From: Polynucleobacter sp. AP-Reno-20A-A9
GTDB lineage: Bacteria > Pseudomonadota > Gammaproteobacteria > Burkholderiales > Burkholderiaceae
Reading direction: 5' to 3'
DNA: 64,000 bases
NCBI RefSeq assembly: GCF_018882085.1
Contig: NZ_JACVPB010000007.1
Coordinates: forward strand, 54,712 to 118,711
Below the pieces are notes generated by a model. That model had not been told where the DNA came from and did no database searches. It was given only the letters and a program-made list of their open reading frames with translations. Position numbers and translations under genes: made by a program. Shown here in pieces: positions 25,331-34,721 of this stretch (the stretch's first letter is position 1; every line of letters starts with the position of its first letter).

Positions 25331-26782
25331 GTGAATAAAAAAGTATCTCTTGGCTCCCTGTTTACTAAGGGAGTAATCATTTTGTCTGGCTGCGCCTTTC
25401 TTAGCTCAACCCCGGGTTTGGCTTATGCGGCCCAAGCTCAAAGTAGCCAAACTCAAAATACGAACCAAGCGCGTAAGAAGATCACCGTTCAAACCAGCAG
25501 GCAGGTTGGCTTTAAAGATAAATCAGCGGGTGCTGGCTCAAAAACCAATAGCATGAGCCTGAATCCATCGCTATTTCAGCGCAAAGCCCCAGATGAGCTG
25601 ATGCTTGATAGTGATGCAAACCTTGACTATCGTGTAGCTCAAGGATGCCTACGACGTAACTTTAATGAAGATAGCCTACCCGCTAGCGTTGGAATTGATA
25701 ACCGTCAATTTGCTGAATTCTTCAAAAATCAGACCAAAACATTTTTTGACCATATGCGTGGAGACTGTATTCCTTACGCAGTTGCTTTTGGTAGTCGCAA
25801 TCGCTTCGATTCATTGAGCATCATGAATGGTCCAATCCAAGATAGCAAAACTGAAGTGTGGACATTCACACCATCAGCGGTTGGTGGGTTTTTAATTCAG
25901 CAGGACTATCTCAAAGATGAGTCTAAGCGCTTAACCGAGATTCGCATCCCTTTAAGAGATGTCTTGTATGACACTCGAAAAGTAAGCGATCAATTACCAG
26001 TAGAACTAGTTTGGGAATTGAATTCCTTGATCAAGCAAATTTATCCTGAAGAAAATAATTCTCTCGAAAACACAAATAGCGTTGTGCGCTTAATTGTGGA
26101 CTTTGGAGATCGAGAAAGATGGGCGCAAATTTGGGCTGTAGAGATTATTGATCCGACTTCCAAAGAGGTCTATGCAAATGCCTTTTGGATGGAGCGCAAC
26201 GACATTCCTGGAGGCTTCTTTACTGGAACCGGAGAATCGCTGGAGCGTTCCTTTTGGACCAATCCATTAAGCTATCGCCGCATTTCCCGTGGAGTTGGTA
26301 TGGTAAAAGCCTCCTCCAGTAAGCGCAGTAAGAGCCCTTCGCCAGCAGCTCCAGCCCAGGCGCCAGCAACAAAGCAACGTTACCGCGCCCATATGGGAAT
26401 TGACTATGCCGCACCTATCGGTACGCCCGTCTTTAGCGTTGCCAATGGAAGAGTGGCTCATATTGGTTACAGCGGCGCCTTTGGTAATTTGATTGTTTTA
26501 GAGCACCCAGGCAACTACCACACCTATTACGCCCATCTGAGCAATTACAACGTAGAACTTGAGTTAGGCAACGAAGTGCGGCGCGGTTTAGAAATTGGCT
26601 ACGTAGGATCAACCGGTAGATCAACGGGACCACACTTACATTTTGAATTAAGAAAAAATGGAGTTTATGTAGATCCCTATGGCTCCAAAACACAACTTGA
26701 TTTATGGTCCATGCGTGATAACGAAAGCGGGCAATTGACTAGAGAGATGCTTCTACTGGGTAGCCCCATTAAATACAACTAA
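25331..26782 (+). CDS. M23 family metallopeptidase, probable lipoprotein
   Basis: Cell-wall endopeptidase or LytM-type regulator of 483 residues. The zinc domain (about 350-450) has H354-xxx-D358 in RAHMGIDYA, H402 in YYAHLS and HLH at 435-437, so all ligands are present. A Ser/Pro/Ala linker (325-348) joins it to an N-terminal domain (about 95-320) that I do not recognise. The GTG start touches a GAGG; an alternative TTG at 25381 follows AAGGGAG. With the GTG start, LSGC (18-21) forms a lipobox, suggesting a lipid-anchored protein. Confidence 0.85.
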   Translation: MNKKVSLGSLFTKGVIILSGCAFLSSTPGLAYAAQAQSSQTQNTNQARKKITVQTSRQVGFKDKSAGAGSKTNSMSLNPSLFQRKAPDELMLDSDANLDYRVAQGCLRRNFNEDSLPASVGIDNRQFAEFFKNQTKTFFDHMRGDCIPYAVAFGSRNRFDSLSIMNGPIQDSKTEVWTFTPSAVGGFLIQQDYLKDESKRLTEIRIPLRDVLYDTRKVSDQLPVELVWELNSLIKQIYPEENNSLENTNSVVRLIVDFGDRERWAQIWAVEIIDPTSKEVYANAFWMERNDIPGGFFTGTGESLERSFWTNPLSYRRISRGVGMVKASSSKRSKSPSPAAPAQAPATKQRYRAHMGIDYAAPIGTPVFSVANGRVAHIGYSGAFGNLIVLEHPGNYHTYYAHLSNYNVELELGNEVRRGLEIGYVGSTGRSTGPHLHFELRKNGVYVDPYGSKTQLDLWSMRDNESGQLTREMLLLGSPIKYN

Positions 26783-26809
26783 ACCAATTTAGGAATGCTG
26801 CTGCAATAA

Positions 26810-26833
26810 AAAAGGGTCCAACTGGACCCTTTT
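26810..26833. terminator. Bidirectional intrinsic terminator
   Basis: AAAAGGGTCC and GGACCCTTTT pair around AACT, with U-rich tails in both directions. It lies between the convergent M23 peptidase and universal stress protein genes. Confidence 0.9.
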
Positions 26834-26851
26834 CACTTGATGCCGAGTAAA

Positions 26852-27292
26852 TTAACCCAGAACTAATACTGGCAATGTGGAATGCACAATGACCTCATGT
26901 GTCTCGCTACCCAATAAGATACCTTTAATACCCGTACGCTTATGAGATGCCATGACGATTACATCGGCTTTCGCTTTTTTTGCACCAGCCAAAATGCCTT
27001 CAGATAGATTGCTATTTTCAATATGAAGACTTTTCACTTTGGCACCAGCTCCCAGCGCAGTTGTCGACTTCTTAAATACATCCTTAGCATATGCCTGGCA
27101 AGCTTCTGCGTGCTGTTTCTTTGAAATTCCGTAGCCCATGGTGCTATCTGAATAAACCATCGGAGGCGTAGGATCAGAAACATACACCAATGTAACCGCA
27201 GCTCCGTCAGCCTTGGCAAGTGCAGCGACTTTCTTCAAGGATTTTTTGCTGATATCTGAACCATCTACTGGCACCAATAAATGCTTAAACAT
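26852..27292 (-). CDS. Universal stress protein (UspA family)
   Basis: Single-domain Usp of 146 residues. LLVPVDGSDISKKSLKKVAAL at the N-terminus and SHKRTGIKGILLGSETHEV near 115-133 form the ATP-binding type signature. Such proteins are often induced by starvation or low oxygen; no FNR box was found in front of this one. It stands alone, divergent from the DUF2177 gene. Confidence 0.93.
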   Translation of the reverse strand: MFKHLLVPVDGSDISKKSLKKVAALAKADGAAVTLVYVSDPTPPMVYSDSTMGYGISKKQHAEACQAYAKDVFKKSTTALGAGAKVKSLHIENSNLSEGILAGAKKAKADVIVMASHKRTGIKGILLGSETHEVIVHSTLPVLVLG

Positions 27293-27378
27293 ATTGACTC
27301 CCTTTAAATTGAACTACTAATTTACTCTTTCCATCATAATACTTATTATTAATCTATAAAAGAATAAAGGTAACTTAA

Positions 27379-27780
27379 TTGCTCAAGAATTTTGCTATCT
27401 ACCTCTCGTTTTTAATCGCCCTCATTGCAATCGATTTAGTGTGGCTATTGGGGGTCGCAAAGAACCTCTATCGCAATGAGATGGGCGATCTCATGGCCAG
27501 CGAACCCAAACTTCTAGCTGGGCTTGCCTTCTACCTGCTTTACGCGCTAGGTGTCTGTATTTTTGTCATTGTTCCGGCACTATCAAAACAGTCATGGATA
27601 TATGCACTGCAATATGGTGCTTTGTTTGGTCTATTTTGCTACATGACATACGACCTCACCAATCTCGCTGTTGTCAGAAACTTTCCAACGCAATTAGCTT
27701 TCGTAGATATTGCATGGGGTAGTTTTGTGACAGCCTTGTGTGCGACTTTTGCCTACTGGGTTGGTAACCGCATTTCTTAG
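27379..27780 (+). CDS. DUF2177 family membrane protein
   Basis: Integral membrane protein of 133 residues with about four helices. The sequence IDLVWLLGVAKNLYRNEMG near the N-terminus and GLFCYMTYDLTNLAVVRNFP in the middle are typical of DUF2177. Function unknown. The start is TTG, supported by AAAGG eight bases upstream; no ATG is available nearby. The SulP gene follows 20 bases later, so the two may be co-transcribed. Confidence 0.85.
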   Translation: MLKNFAIYLSFLIALIAIDLVWLLGVAKNLYRNEMGDLMASEPKLLAGLAFYLLYALGVCIFVIVPALSKQSWIYALQYGALFGLFCYMTYDLTNLAVVRNFPTQLAFVDIAWGSFVTALCATFAYWVGNRIS

Positions 27781-27800
27781 GCCATTGAAACATACATCTT

Positions 27801-29426
27801 ATGTTTTTTCGTCCCCGACTTTTTGACTCATTTTCTGGCTATAGCCGCACCCTTTTCACAAAGGATGTTTTTGCCGGATTAACAGTTGGAATTGTTGCCC
27901 TCCCATTGGCCATGGCTTTTGCAATTGCCAGCGGACTCAAACCCCAGGCAGGCATTTTTACCGCCATTATTGCTGGCGGGCTTATTTCCTTGCTTGGAGG
28001 TAGCCGCGTACAAATCGGCGGACCGGCTGGGGCCTTCATCGTCATTGTTTACGGCATTGTGGAGCGCTATGGCGTCCCTAATTTATTGCTGGCAACAGCC
28101 ATATCAGGAGTATTTTTATTTCTGATGGGGGTATTCCGCCTTGGAACGCTAGTACGCTTCATTCCGATTGCGGTCATTGTTGGTTTTACTAATGGCATTG
28201 CCTTTCTGATTGGGCTATCTCAAGTCAAAGATTTCTTCGGACTTCAAATTGAAAAAATGCCGGCTCAATTTTTTCAATCAGTACATACGCTCTACTTAGC
28301 CGCAGATACCTTTAACCCAATTGCGCTGGGTTTAGCTTGTGGAAGCCTTGCATTGTTAATTCTGTGGAAGGTTTTTCAGAATCGCTTAGGCTGGCTCTCA
28401 CATCTTCCTGGCACAGTTGTAGCAATGGTGGTAGCAACGATCGTCACCAGCATTTTTAATTTACCGGTAGATACAATTGGCAGTCGCTTTGGCGGGATTC
28501 CATCTGGACTCCCCGCTTTTGAATGGATTCCGGTGAGCTGGGATAACGCTCAATATATGGTGGCTCCAGCTTTGACACTCGCCTTATTGGGCGCAATTGA
28601 ATCCTTACTCTGCGCACGTATTGCTGACGGTCTCATTCATGATCGCCATGAGTCAAATCAAGAGCTGGTAGCTCAGGGTATTGCTAACTTCACCATTCCA
28701 TTTTTTGGCGGCATGCCAGCGACCGGCACAATCGCCCGCACAGTAACCAATGTAGAAAGCGGTGCCTCCACACCAATCGCCGGTCTCGTGCATGCGGCAA
28801 CTTTGCTGGCGATCGTCTTGTTTGCGGCACCACTTGCTAAAAACATTCCTTTAGCTAGCCTTGCTGCCATCTTGATGTATGTGGCCTGGAATATGGGTGA
28901 TTGGCAGAAATTTATCGATCTGAAACAATTCCGCTTGCCATATCGAGTCACTATTTTGAGTGTCTTTATTCTTACTGTTGTACTAGATCTCACGATTGCA
29001 GTGGAAGTAGGTTTGCTGCTCGCCTTTATTACCTTTATTTATCGTATCTCCAGCCTATCGCGCTGCGAGCCCGCTCTGAGCAGTGATTACCCGGAACTGA
29101 GTAATCAGCAGGGTCGAATTGATGCTTATCGTATTCATGGTGCCATCTTTTTTGGAGCAGTAAAACTCCTCGAAAAGATTGAAGCAAACTTGCCCACGCA
29201 AACACTCCTGCTGGATTTAAAGAATGTGATTTATATCGATACTTCTGGCATGGATACGATTATGGAGTTAGCGCATCTGTGCAAGATTCGTAACATTCAA
29301 TTAATCATTTGCGGCTTAGCGCATCAACCACTAGAAATGGCGGAGCGCAGCAACTTTCTGTCGACGCTACCGCAAGATGCCTTCTATCCAGATCTGATCT
29401 CCGGCATAGAAGCAGCAACAGCTTAA
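27801..29426 (+). CDS. SulP family inorganic anion transporter with STAS domain
   Basis: Sulfate, bicarbonate or dicarboxylate transporter of 541 residues. The membrane part (about 1-415) has FAGLTVGIVALPLAMAFAIA in the first helix and GGSRVQIGGPAGAFIVIVYG in helix 3, the substrate-binding half-helix region. The cytoplasmic STAS domain (about 430-540) has LLDLKNVIYIDTSGMDTI with the usual Ser of the anti-sigma-antagonist fold. Substrate cannot be chosen from sequence; in freshwater betaproteobacteria both sulfate and bicarbonate are possible. Confidence 0.92.
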   Translation: MFFRPRLFDSFSGYSRTLFTKDVFAGLTVGIVALPLAMAFAIASGLKPQAGIFTAIIAGGLISLLGGSRVQIGGPAGAFIVIVYGIVERYGVPNLLLATAISGVFLFLMGVFRLGTLVRFIPIAVIVGFTNGIAFLIGLSQVKDFFGLQIEKMPAQFFQSVHTLYLAADTFNPIALGLACGSLALLILWKVFQNRLGWLSHLPGTVVAMVVATIVTSIFNLPVDTIGSRFGGIPSGLPAFEWIPVSWDNAQYMVAPALTLALLGAIESLLCARIADGLIHDRHESNQELVAQGIANFTIPFFGGMPATGTIARTVTNVESGASTPIAGLVHAATLLAIVLFAAPLAKNIPLASLAAILMYVAWNMGDWQKFIDLKQFRLPYRVTILSVFILTVVLDLTIAVEVGLLLAFITFIYRISSLSRCEPALSSDYPELSNQQGRIDAYRIHGAIFFGAVKLLEKIEANLPTQTLLLDLKNVIYIDTSGMDTIMELAHLCKIRNIQLIICGLAHQPLEMAERSNFLSTLPQDAFYPDLISGIEAATA

Positions 29427-29433
29427 GAGCGAC

Positions 29434-30153
29434 TTAAGAAACACAGAAGCCACCTTTTAATAAGGCCTCTGGCAAAACCCAAGCGCGATATAAACCAAAG
29501 CCGCCTGCAATCAATAGAAGTGCGGCAGCCAAATATCGTACCCATAAATATTGTCCAAACTGAGTGAGTGCCGCTGAAAATTTAGAGATCAGTAATAAGT
29601 TAGGCAATGTACCCAAACCAAATGCCAACATCAGTGCGGCACCAGTGATTACGTCACCCGATAAAAATGCGATTGGTAATACGCTATAGACCAATCCACA
29701 CGGCACTAAACCCCACAACATGCCGCTAAACCAACGCGAAGGACCGCTGGCCATACCACCCAAGTATTTAGCCCAGTAAGCTGCAATTTTTGCGCTTAAC
29801 CATTTGCCACCAAGCAAGCCTTCCGATCCGCCTATTCTGAGCAGACGCACTCCCATCAAAATGAGGATCAGGGACGTCAGAGCAAATAAGGGGCGCTGGA
29901 TTGGAATCAGGCTTTGTTGCCAAACCACCACCCCCAATGAGGCGGCAAGAGCGCCCAATAAGACATAAGTTGTTACACGCCCCAAATGCATGATCAATTG
30001 CAGGCAAAAAAGCTCTGATTTAGGCCTTAAAGGGGCCTCTAGGGTATTGGGCCGCTCTATGGCAGCCGCTATCCCACCACACATCAGAGCGCAGTGCCAA
30101 CCGCTCAGAAGGGCTCCCAAGAAAACAGCTAAAAGCAGACTGATTGTTAGCAT
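29434..30153 (-). CDS. Sulfite exporter TauE/SafE family (UreH-like) membrane protein, cbb3-linked
   Basis: Membrane protein of 239 residues with about six helices. SGWHCALMCGG (about 17-27) is the HCxxMCGG motif of the UreH/SafE-like subgroup found next to cbb3 oxidase and CcoI genes, where a role in copper handling or oxidase assembly is suspected. WGLVPCGLVYSVLPIAFLSG is the second conserved block. It diverges from fnr with a 76-base gap and converges on SulP. Confidence 0.83.
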   Translation of the reverse strand: MLTISLLLAVFLGALLSGWHCALMCGGIAAAIERPNTLEAPLRPKSELFCLQLIMHLGRVTTYVLLGALAASLGVVVWQQSLIPIQRPLFALTSLILILMGVRLLRIGGSEGLLGGKWLSAKIAAYWAKYLGGMASGPSRWFSGMLWGLVPCGLVYSVLPIAFLSGDVITGAALMLAFGLGTLPNLLLISKFSAALTQFGQYLWVRYLAAALLLIAGGFGLYRAWVLPEALLKGGFCVS

Positions 30154-30229
30154 GAAATCAACAGAAAATAGGTGAAAGCGATAATCCTCATACTTATAGA
30201 ATAAACTGATCCCATAGACCAGACCGAAT

Positions 30230-31000
30230 ATGAATTACAAACCTACCGATAGCCCAACTAGCAAATGCTCAGTATGCGTATTGGGTCAGTTTTGCCTTCC
30301 GGTTGGATTAAACAGTAGTGAAGTTTCCCAGATAGACACCTTGGTAAAAGAGCGTGTTCACCTACAAAAGGGAGAAAGCCTTTACCGTCATGGCGATCCA
30401 CTCAGCTCCGTATATAGCGTTCGCTTTGGCACCCTTAAAACAGAATTCTGTCTGCAAGACGGTCGACAACAAGTGATTGGCTTTCATCTGCCCGGTGAAA
30501 TCCTGGGTCTTGATGGTATAGGTGAAGGTCATTATCAGTCCGATGCGATTGCACTTGAAGAAAGTGAAGTCTGCATTATTCGTTACGATGCTTTTGAAGA
30601 TTTGGCTCGACAGATTCCTGTATTACAACATCAGTTCCATAAAATTATGAGTCGAGAGCTGACTCAAGATCAACGCCACCTACTATCACTTGGCACGATG
30701 CGTGCAGAAGAAAGATTGGCCACCTTTTTATTAAGCCTCTCGCAACGTCTTGCTGCACGCGGCTACCTTAATAATGAATTCGACTTGCGTATGAGTCGTA
30801 ATGATATAGGCAGCTATCTTGGCATTCAAATTGAAACCGTCAGTCGCATGCTGTCACGCTTTGCAGAGTCAGGCCTGATTCAAATCAAACAGCGCCATAT
30901 TAAACTCATCGATATGGGCGGACTATACGAACTGGCGGGCATTCCAAATCCGGATCGCCACGGCTGCGCAAGCCCAGAAATCCCAATCAAACAGGTTTAA
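30230..31000 (+). CDS. fnr: Fnr-type oxygen-sensing transcriptional regulator
   Basis: Crp/Fnr regulator of 256 residues that controls respiration genes under low oxygen. C13, C16, C22 and C115 match the four [4Fe-4S] cysteines of E. coli FNR at a constant offset of seven. In the helix-turn-helix, E202, S205 and R206 (IETVSRML) match the FNR residues that read TTGAT. It should therefore bind the consensus box found before ccoN. It lies between the TauE/SafE gene (divergent) and the end of the cco cluster, overlapping the convergent small gene by four bases. Confidence 0.95.
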   Translation: MNYKPTDSPTSKCSVCVLGQFCLPVGLNSSEVSQIDTLVKERVHLQKGESLYRHGDPLSSVYSVRFGTLKTEFCLQDGRQQVIGFHLPGEILGLDGIGEGHYQSDAIALEESEVCIIRYDAFEDLARQIPVLQHQFHKIMSRELTQDQRHLLSLGTMRAEERLATFLLSLSQRLAARGYLNNEFDLRMSRNDIGSYLGIQIETVSRMLSRFAESGLIQIKQRHIKLIDMGGLYELAGIPNPDRHGCASPEIPIKQV

Positions 31001-31257
31001 ATTAAGCCGCGGTCGACTTCCTTGCTATCGGATGACTCAATCCCAGGCAAGATATAAGCAGTCAGCGCACTAGAGATGGCGCAGAAGGTCCAAATCACAA
31101 AGAACCCGATTGTATAAATACCCTCATCAGAAACATCAGGGTGATAGCCAAAAAATAAAAGTTCTTGTGGGTGGATTACGGTAAATAACAAGCCTTCTGC
31201 CATGCCAGCCACCAAAAATGAGGGCCACAAAATCCAGATTAGTAGGCGGTACTTCAT
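30997..31257 (-). CDS. Small membrane protein at the end of the cco cluster
   Basis: Protein of 86 residues with two hydrophobic helices (about 5-25 and 48-70). No family is recognised. It overlaps the fixH-like gene by four bases (ATGA type), so it is translated together with it and probably serves cbb3 assembly or function. Its stop overlaps the end of the convergent fnr gene by four bases. Confidence 0.75.
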   Translation of the reverse strand: MKYRLLIWILWPSFLVAGMAEGLLFTVIHPQELLFFGYHPDVSDEGIYTIGFFVIWTFCAISSALTAYILPGIESSDSKEVDRGLI

Positions 31258-31457
31258 TTTGTTGCCTGCGCATCTTTAAGCTGCTCAACTTTAAGGCCCT
31301 GCTTCACTACGCCATCACGCAATGGTTTATCTGCATACAGATTCACAGCCAAGTAAATAGTAATAGCGCAGCCAATCATGGCGACAGCTGGTCCACTAAT
31401 TAAAAGCCATGGCCACAATTGCTTAAACCAGGGTTTAGTAGTTTCTTGCTCTGTCAT
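31254..31457 (-). CDS. FixH-like cbb3 oxidase accessory protein
   Basis: Short membrane protein of 67 residues from ATG 31457, chosen because AGAGG lies six bases upstream; an ATG five codons earlier is less well placed. A Trp-rich entry WFKQLWPWLLISGP leads into one helix, and LYADKPLRDGVVKQGLKV resembles the conserved YxxGL region of FixH. It ends soon after, so it is a truncated FixH form lacking most of the periplasmic domain. It follows ccoG in the oxidase cluster. Confidence 0.75.
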   Translation of the reverse strand: MTEQETTKPWFKQLWPWLLISGPAVAMIGCAITIYLAVNLYADKPLRDGVVKQGLKVEQLKDAQATK

Positions 31458-31483
31458 ATCCATCCTCTCCATTGCCGTCTAGC

Positions 31484-32941
31484 TTAACGGGGAATAATAA
31501 AAGTAGATTTCTCTTCACGGGTTCTAATGACTTCTTTATCCCCCGTTAATTCTTGCGCAGTAACATCAAAATGAATTGGGTAATTTCCAGATTCATGCTC
31601 ACCAATAGTAGTACTGACTTTAATTGGGAGCAACTGATTGCTTGCTGGCGCAACTTCAATCTCGTGAATTTCTTTACCTTGTGAATTCAAAATCCTTAAA
31701 TCATCTAAACCCGTAGCTTTGACCTGTACCTTCATTGGATGCTCAGAGGCATTCATAATTTGAATGCGGTAAATATTTTCGATACGAATACCCTCTACTT
31801 CACGAGCTAAAGCGCCACGATCGCGCATCACATCAACTCTTAATGGATTGCGCGTGACCAAGGAAATCAGAAATGCGGAAGCAAGAACGGTAATAAAGGC
31901 TGTATAGATTAATACTCGCGGGCGCAATATATGGCGGATGGCGCTTTGATTGGATTCCTTATCCTCAATTGCACGCTCAGTCGTATAGCGAATCAATCCT
32001 TTTGGATAATTAACCTTCTCCATTACTTGATTGCAGGCGTCAATACAGGCGCCACAACCAATACACATGTATTGCAAGCCATCACGGATATCAATACCCG
32101 TTGGACATACCTGCACACAAATACTACAGTCAACGCAATCACCCAAACCTAGGGAAGCTTTATCTGCGGATTTACTACGACTGCCCCTTGGTTCGCCGCG
32201 CACTTTATCGTAGGTAACCAAGAAAGTATCCTTATCTACCATCACGCTTTGAAAGCGGGCATATGGGCACATATATTTACAAACTTGTTCACGCATAAAA
32301 CCTGCGTTACCCCAAGTTGCAAAGCTATAAAAGCCTAACCAGAAGGTTTGCCATGGGCCCAGGGAAAGGTGCAGCAATGATGCACCCAATGTTTCTATAG
32401 GAGTGAAGTAGCCAATAAAGGTAAAGCCGGTCCAGAAAGCGATGAGCAACCATAGGAAATGTTTTGTGATCTTGATGCGCCATTTACGAAACCCCCATGG
32501 CCACTCCTCACCATCTAAACGAATCCGTGCAAATCGGTCTCCCTCGACCTTGCGCTCGATCCACATAAAGATTTCGGTGTAGACAGTCTGTGGACATGCA
32601 TAACCACAAAATAAGCGCCCAGCCACCGCAGTAAATAGGAATAGAGCTAACGCAGAAAGAATGAGTAAGAGCGTGAGATAAATCACGTCTTGTGGCCAAA
32701 GAACTAGGCCGAAGATATAAAACTTACGCTGAACTAAATCAAAGAGAACTGCTTGACGGTCATTCCAACTCAACCAAGGCAAGCCATAAAACAATAGTTG
32801 AGTTGCAAAGACTAAGATGAAACGCCAGCGGGCAAAGAGCCCAGATACAGAACGCGGGTAAATCTTTCGCCGGACCTCGTAAAGAGATTCCTCAATGACT
32901 TCTATCGGAACAGGTTTCCCACCCGGCAAAATATCTGACAC
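31484..32941 (-). CDS. ccoG: Cytochrome c oxidase accessory protein CcoG
   Basis: Polyferredoxin-type membrane protein of 485 residues, also called RdxA/FixG, linked to Cu(II) reduction during cbb3 assembly. It has several N-terminal membrane helices, a CGYACPQTVY motif near 110 and two [4Fe-4S] binding sets, CVDCSICVQVCP and CIGCGACIDACN (about 255-300). A C-terminal immunoglobulin-like domain (about 365-485) faces the periplasm. It follows ccoP by 12 bases. Confidence 0.95.
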   Translation of the reverse strand: MSDILPGGKPVPIEVIEESLYEVRRKIYPRSVSGLFARWRFILVFATQLLFYGLPWLSWNDRQAVLFDLVQRKFYIFGLVLWPQDVIYLTLLLILSALALFLFTAVAGRLFCGYACPQTVYTEIFMWIERKVEGDRFARIRLDGEEWPWGFRKWRIKITKHFLWLLIAFWTGFTFIGYFTPIETLGASLLHLSLGPWQTFWLGFYSFATWGNAGFMREQVCKYMCPYARFQSVMVDKDTFLVTYDKVRGEPRGSRSKSADKASLGLGDCVDCSICVQVCPTGIDIRDGLQYMCIGCGACIDACNQVMEKVNYPKGLIRYTTERAIEDKESNQSAIRHILRPRVLIYTAFITVLASAFLISLVTRNPLRVDVMRDRGALAREVEGIRIENIYRIQIMNASEHPMKVQVKATGLDDLRILNSQGKEIHEIEVAPASNQLLPIKVSTTIGEHESGNYPIHFDVTAQELTGDKEVIRTREEKSTFIIPR

Positions 32942-32953
32942 TGATGACTGATC

Positions 32954-33877
32954 TTATTTGGCTGCTGGTTGTTTATTATTAGATAAACCCCAGACATATG
33001 CTGTTAATAACTGGATCTTCTCAGGGCTCAATACCTTGTCCTGCGCAGGCATCATAGCCATACGGCCTTTAGTGACAGTTTCCACAATGGTTGCTTCTGA
33101 TGCACCATATAACCATACTTTATCGGTTAAATTCGGCGCCCCTAAAGCAATATTGCCTTTGCCGTCAGCACCATGGCAGGCTACGCAATTTGCACTGAAT
33201 ACTTGCGCACCACGAGCTGCTTTAGCGTTATCTGCTGGTAAGCCTGAAAGGCTACGAACATAGTTAGCAACATCCACAATTTGATTGGCATCCAATTGTG
33301 GGAATGGTGGCATTACACCGCCGCGACCATAGGTAATAGATGCTTTGATATTTTCTGGTGAACCACCATAAAGCCAGTCGCCATCAGTCAAATTCGGGAA
33401 TCCTTTTGCGCCACCTGCATCAGAGCCGTGACACTGTGCGCAAGAATTCAAGAAGAGGCGTTGACCCATCTCACGCGCCTTAGGGTCGGCCGCCACTTGC
33501 TCAATATCCATCTTGACGTACTTGGCATAAACAGGCTTGAGCTCATCATTTGCAGTAGTCATCGACTTCATCAAAGCACCATCTGTACTGTAGCCTAAGA
33601 GACCTGGGTATGAACCGAGACCTGGATAGAGAACTAAATACACTAAAGCAAAGATGCAAGAGATCAAGAACATCCACATCCACCAACGTGGCAATGGATT
33701 ATTTAACTCACGTAGATCGCCGTCCCAAACATGCCCAGTATCAGCCACTTGGCCATCAGGCTTCAGTGTTACTTTGGTCTTACGTTGAGAAAATAATAGC
33801 CAGATGCACCAAAAAATACCGACTAATGTTACTAAGGCGATATAGGCACTCCAACCGGCACTAAGAAAGTCACTCAT
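32954..33877 (-). CDS. ccoP: cbb3-type cytochrome c oxidase subunit III (diheme c)
   Basis: Membrane-anchored diheme cytochrome c of the cbb3 oxidase, 307 residues. Two N-terminal helices (about 8-30 and 65-87) precede two cytochrome c domains with haem sites CAQCH (146-150) and CVACH (231-235). VMPPF (about 188-192) supplies a Met ligand. It takes electrons from soluble cytochromes and passes them to CcoO. Its start overlaps the ccoQ stop (ATGA). Confidence 0.96.
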   Translation of the reverse strand: MSDFLSAGWSAYIALVTLVGIFWCIWLLFSQRKTKVTLKPDGQVADTGHVWDGDLRELNNPLPRWWMWMFLISCIFALVYLVLYPGLGSYPGLLGYSTDGALMKSMTTANDELKPVYAKYVKMDIEQVAADPKAREMGQRLFLNSCAQCHGSDAGGAKGFPNLTDGDWLYGGSPENIKASITYGRGGVMPPFPQLDANQIVDVANYVRSLSGLPADNAKAARGAQVFSANCVACHGADGKGNIALGAPNLTDKVWLYGASEATIVETVTKGRMAMMPAQDKVLSPEKIQLLTAYVWGLSNNKQPAAK

Positions 33878-34041
33878 GATTTATCCTTACTGAATTCATC
33901 GGGAAGATCGAACGGAAGTTCGGCGGATTCTTGATTAGCGGGCTGTCTTTTTGCAGACCAAGCCCACCAAACGATTCCAATAAAAACTACCAAGCCAAGC
34001 ACAGTAGAGATTGCTGAGAGGTAAGGGGCAATGTTTTGCAT
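33874..34041 (-). CDS. ccoQ: cbb3 oxidase small subunit CcoQ
   Basis: Hand-translated gene of 55 residues between ccoO and ccoP. One helix (about 10-28, VLGLVVFIGIVWWAWSA) is followed by a short acidic tail. Position and shape match CcoQ/FixQ, which stabilises the oxidase. It begins 19 bases after the ccoO stop and overlaps ccoP by four bases. Confidence 0.92.
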   Translation of the reverse strand: MQNIAPYLSAISTVLGLVVFIGIVWWAWSAKRQPANQESAELPFDLPDEFSKDKS

Positions 34042-34060
34042 AGTTCTCTATTGCTAAGAA

Positions 34061-34711
34061 TTACTTAGCAACCACCTCATCAACAGTGATGTATCTACGA
34101 TTAATGCCAAGACCTTGCAAGTAGGCAACCAGCGCATCTAATTCGGTTTTACCTTCCAGCTCTTTAGGCGCATTAGCAATTTGCTCATCAGTATATGGAA
34201 CACCTAAACGACGCATGGCAACCATATGTGATTGAATGCTACCTGCATCAGCAGCGCTCTTAGTTAAATATGGATAAGCCGGCATATTGGACTCTGGCAC
34301 TACGTCACGCGGATTATTTAAGTGAATTTGATGCCATGCATCTGAATAGCGACCACCTACACGTGCTAAATCTGGGCCAGTACGTTTGCTACCCCATAGG
34401 AATGGATGATCAAACACTGATTCACCAGCCAAAGAGTAAGGGCCATAGCGCTCCACTTCTGAACGCAGTGTACGAATCTGCTGTGAATGGCAACCCATAC
34501 AGCCTTCTCGTTGATAGATATCACGACCAGCTAAACGCAAGGCTGAATATGGCTCGACGCCTGGGCTTGGCTCAGTAGTTGAGTGTTGGAAAAATAAAGG
34601 CACGATCTGCACCAAACCGGCAATCGAGATTGCCGCAATGGTAGCAATGATCAACCAACCAACATTACGCTCAAGCGTTTCGTGGGAGAAAAATCGACGT
34701 TGTTCTGACAT
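34061..34711 (-). CDS. ccoO: cbb3-type cytochrome c oxidase subunit II (monoheme c)
   Basis: Monoheme cytochrome c of 216 residues with one N-terminal helix (about 18-38). The haem site is CMGCH (71-75) in [32 protein letters not shown] and NMPAYPYL are conserved in CcoO. It lies ten bases after ccoN and shuttles electrons from CcoP to the CcoN haems. Confidence 0.96.
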   Translation of the reverse strand: MSEQRRFFSHETLERNVGWLIIATIAAISIAGLVQIVPLFFQHSTTEPSPGVEPYSALRLAGRDIYQREGCMGCHSQQIRTLRSEVERYGPYSLAGESVFDHPFLWGSKRTGPDLARVGGRYSDAWHQIHLNNPRDVVPESNMPAYPYLTKSAADAGSIQSHMVAMRRLGVPYTDEQIANAPKELEGKTELDALVAYLQGLGINRRYITVDEVVAK

Positions 34712-34721
34712 GTTCTTATCC

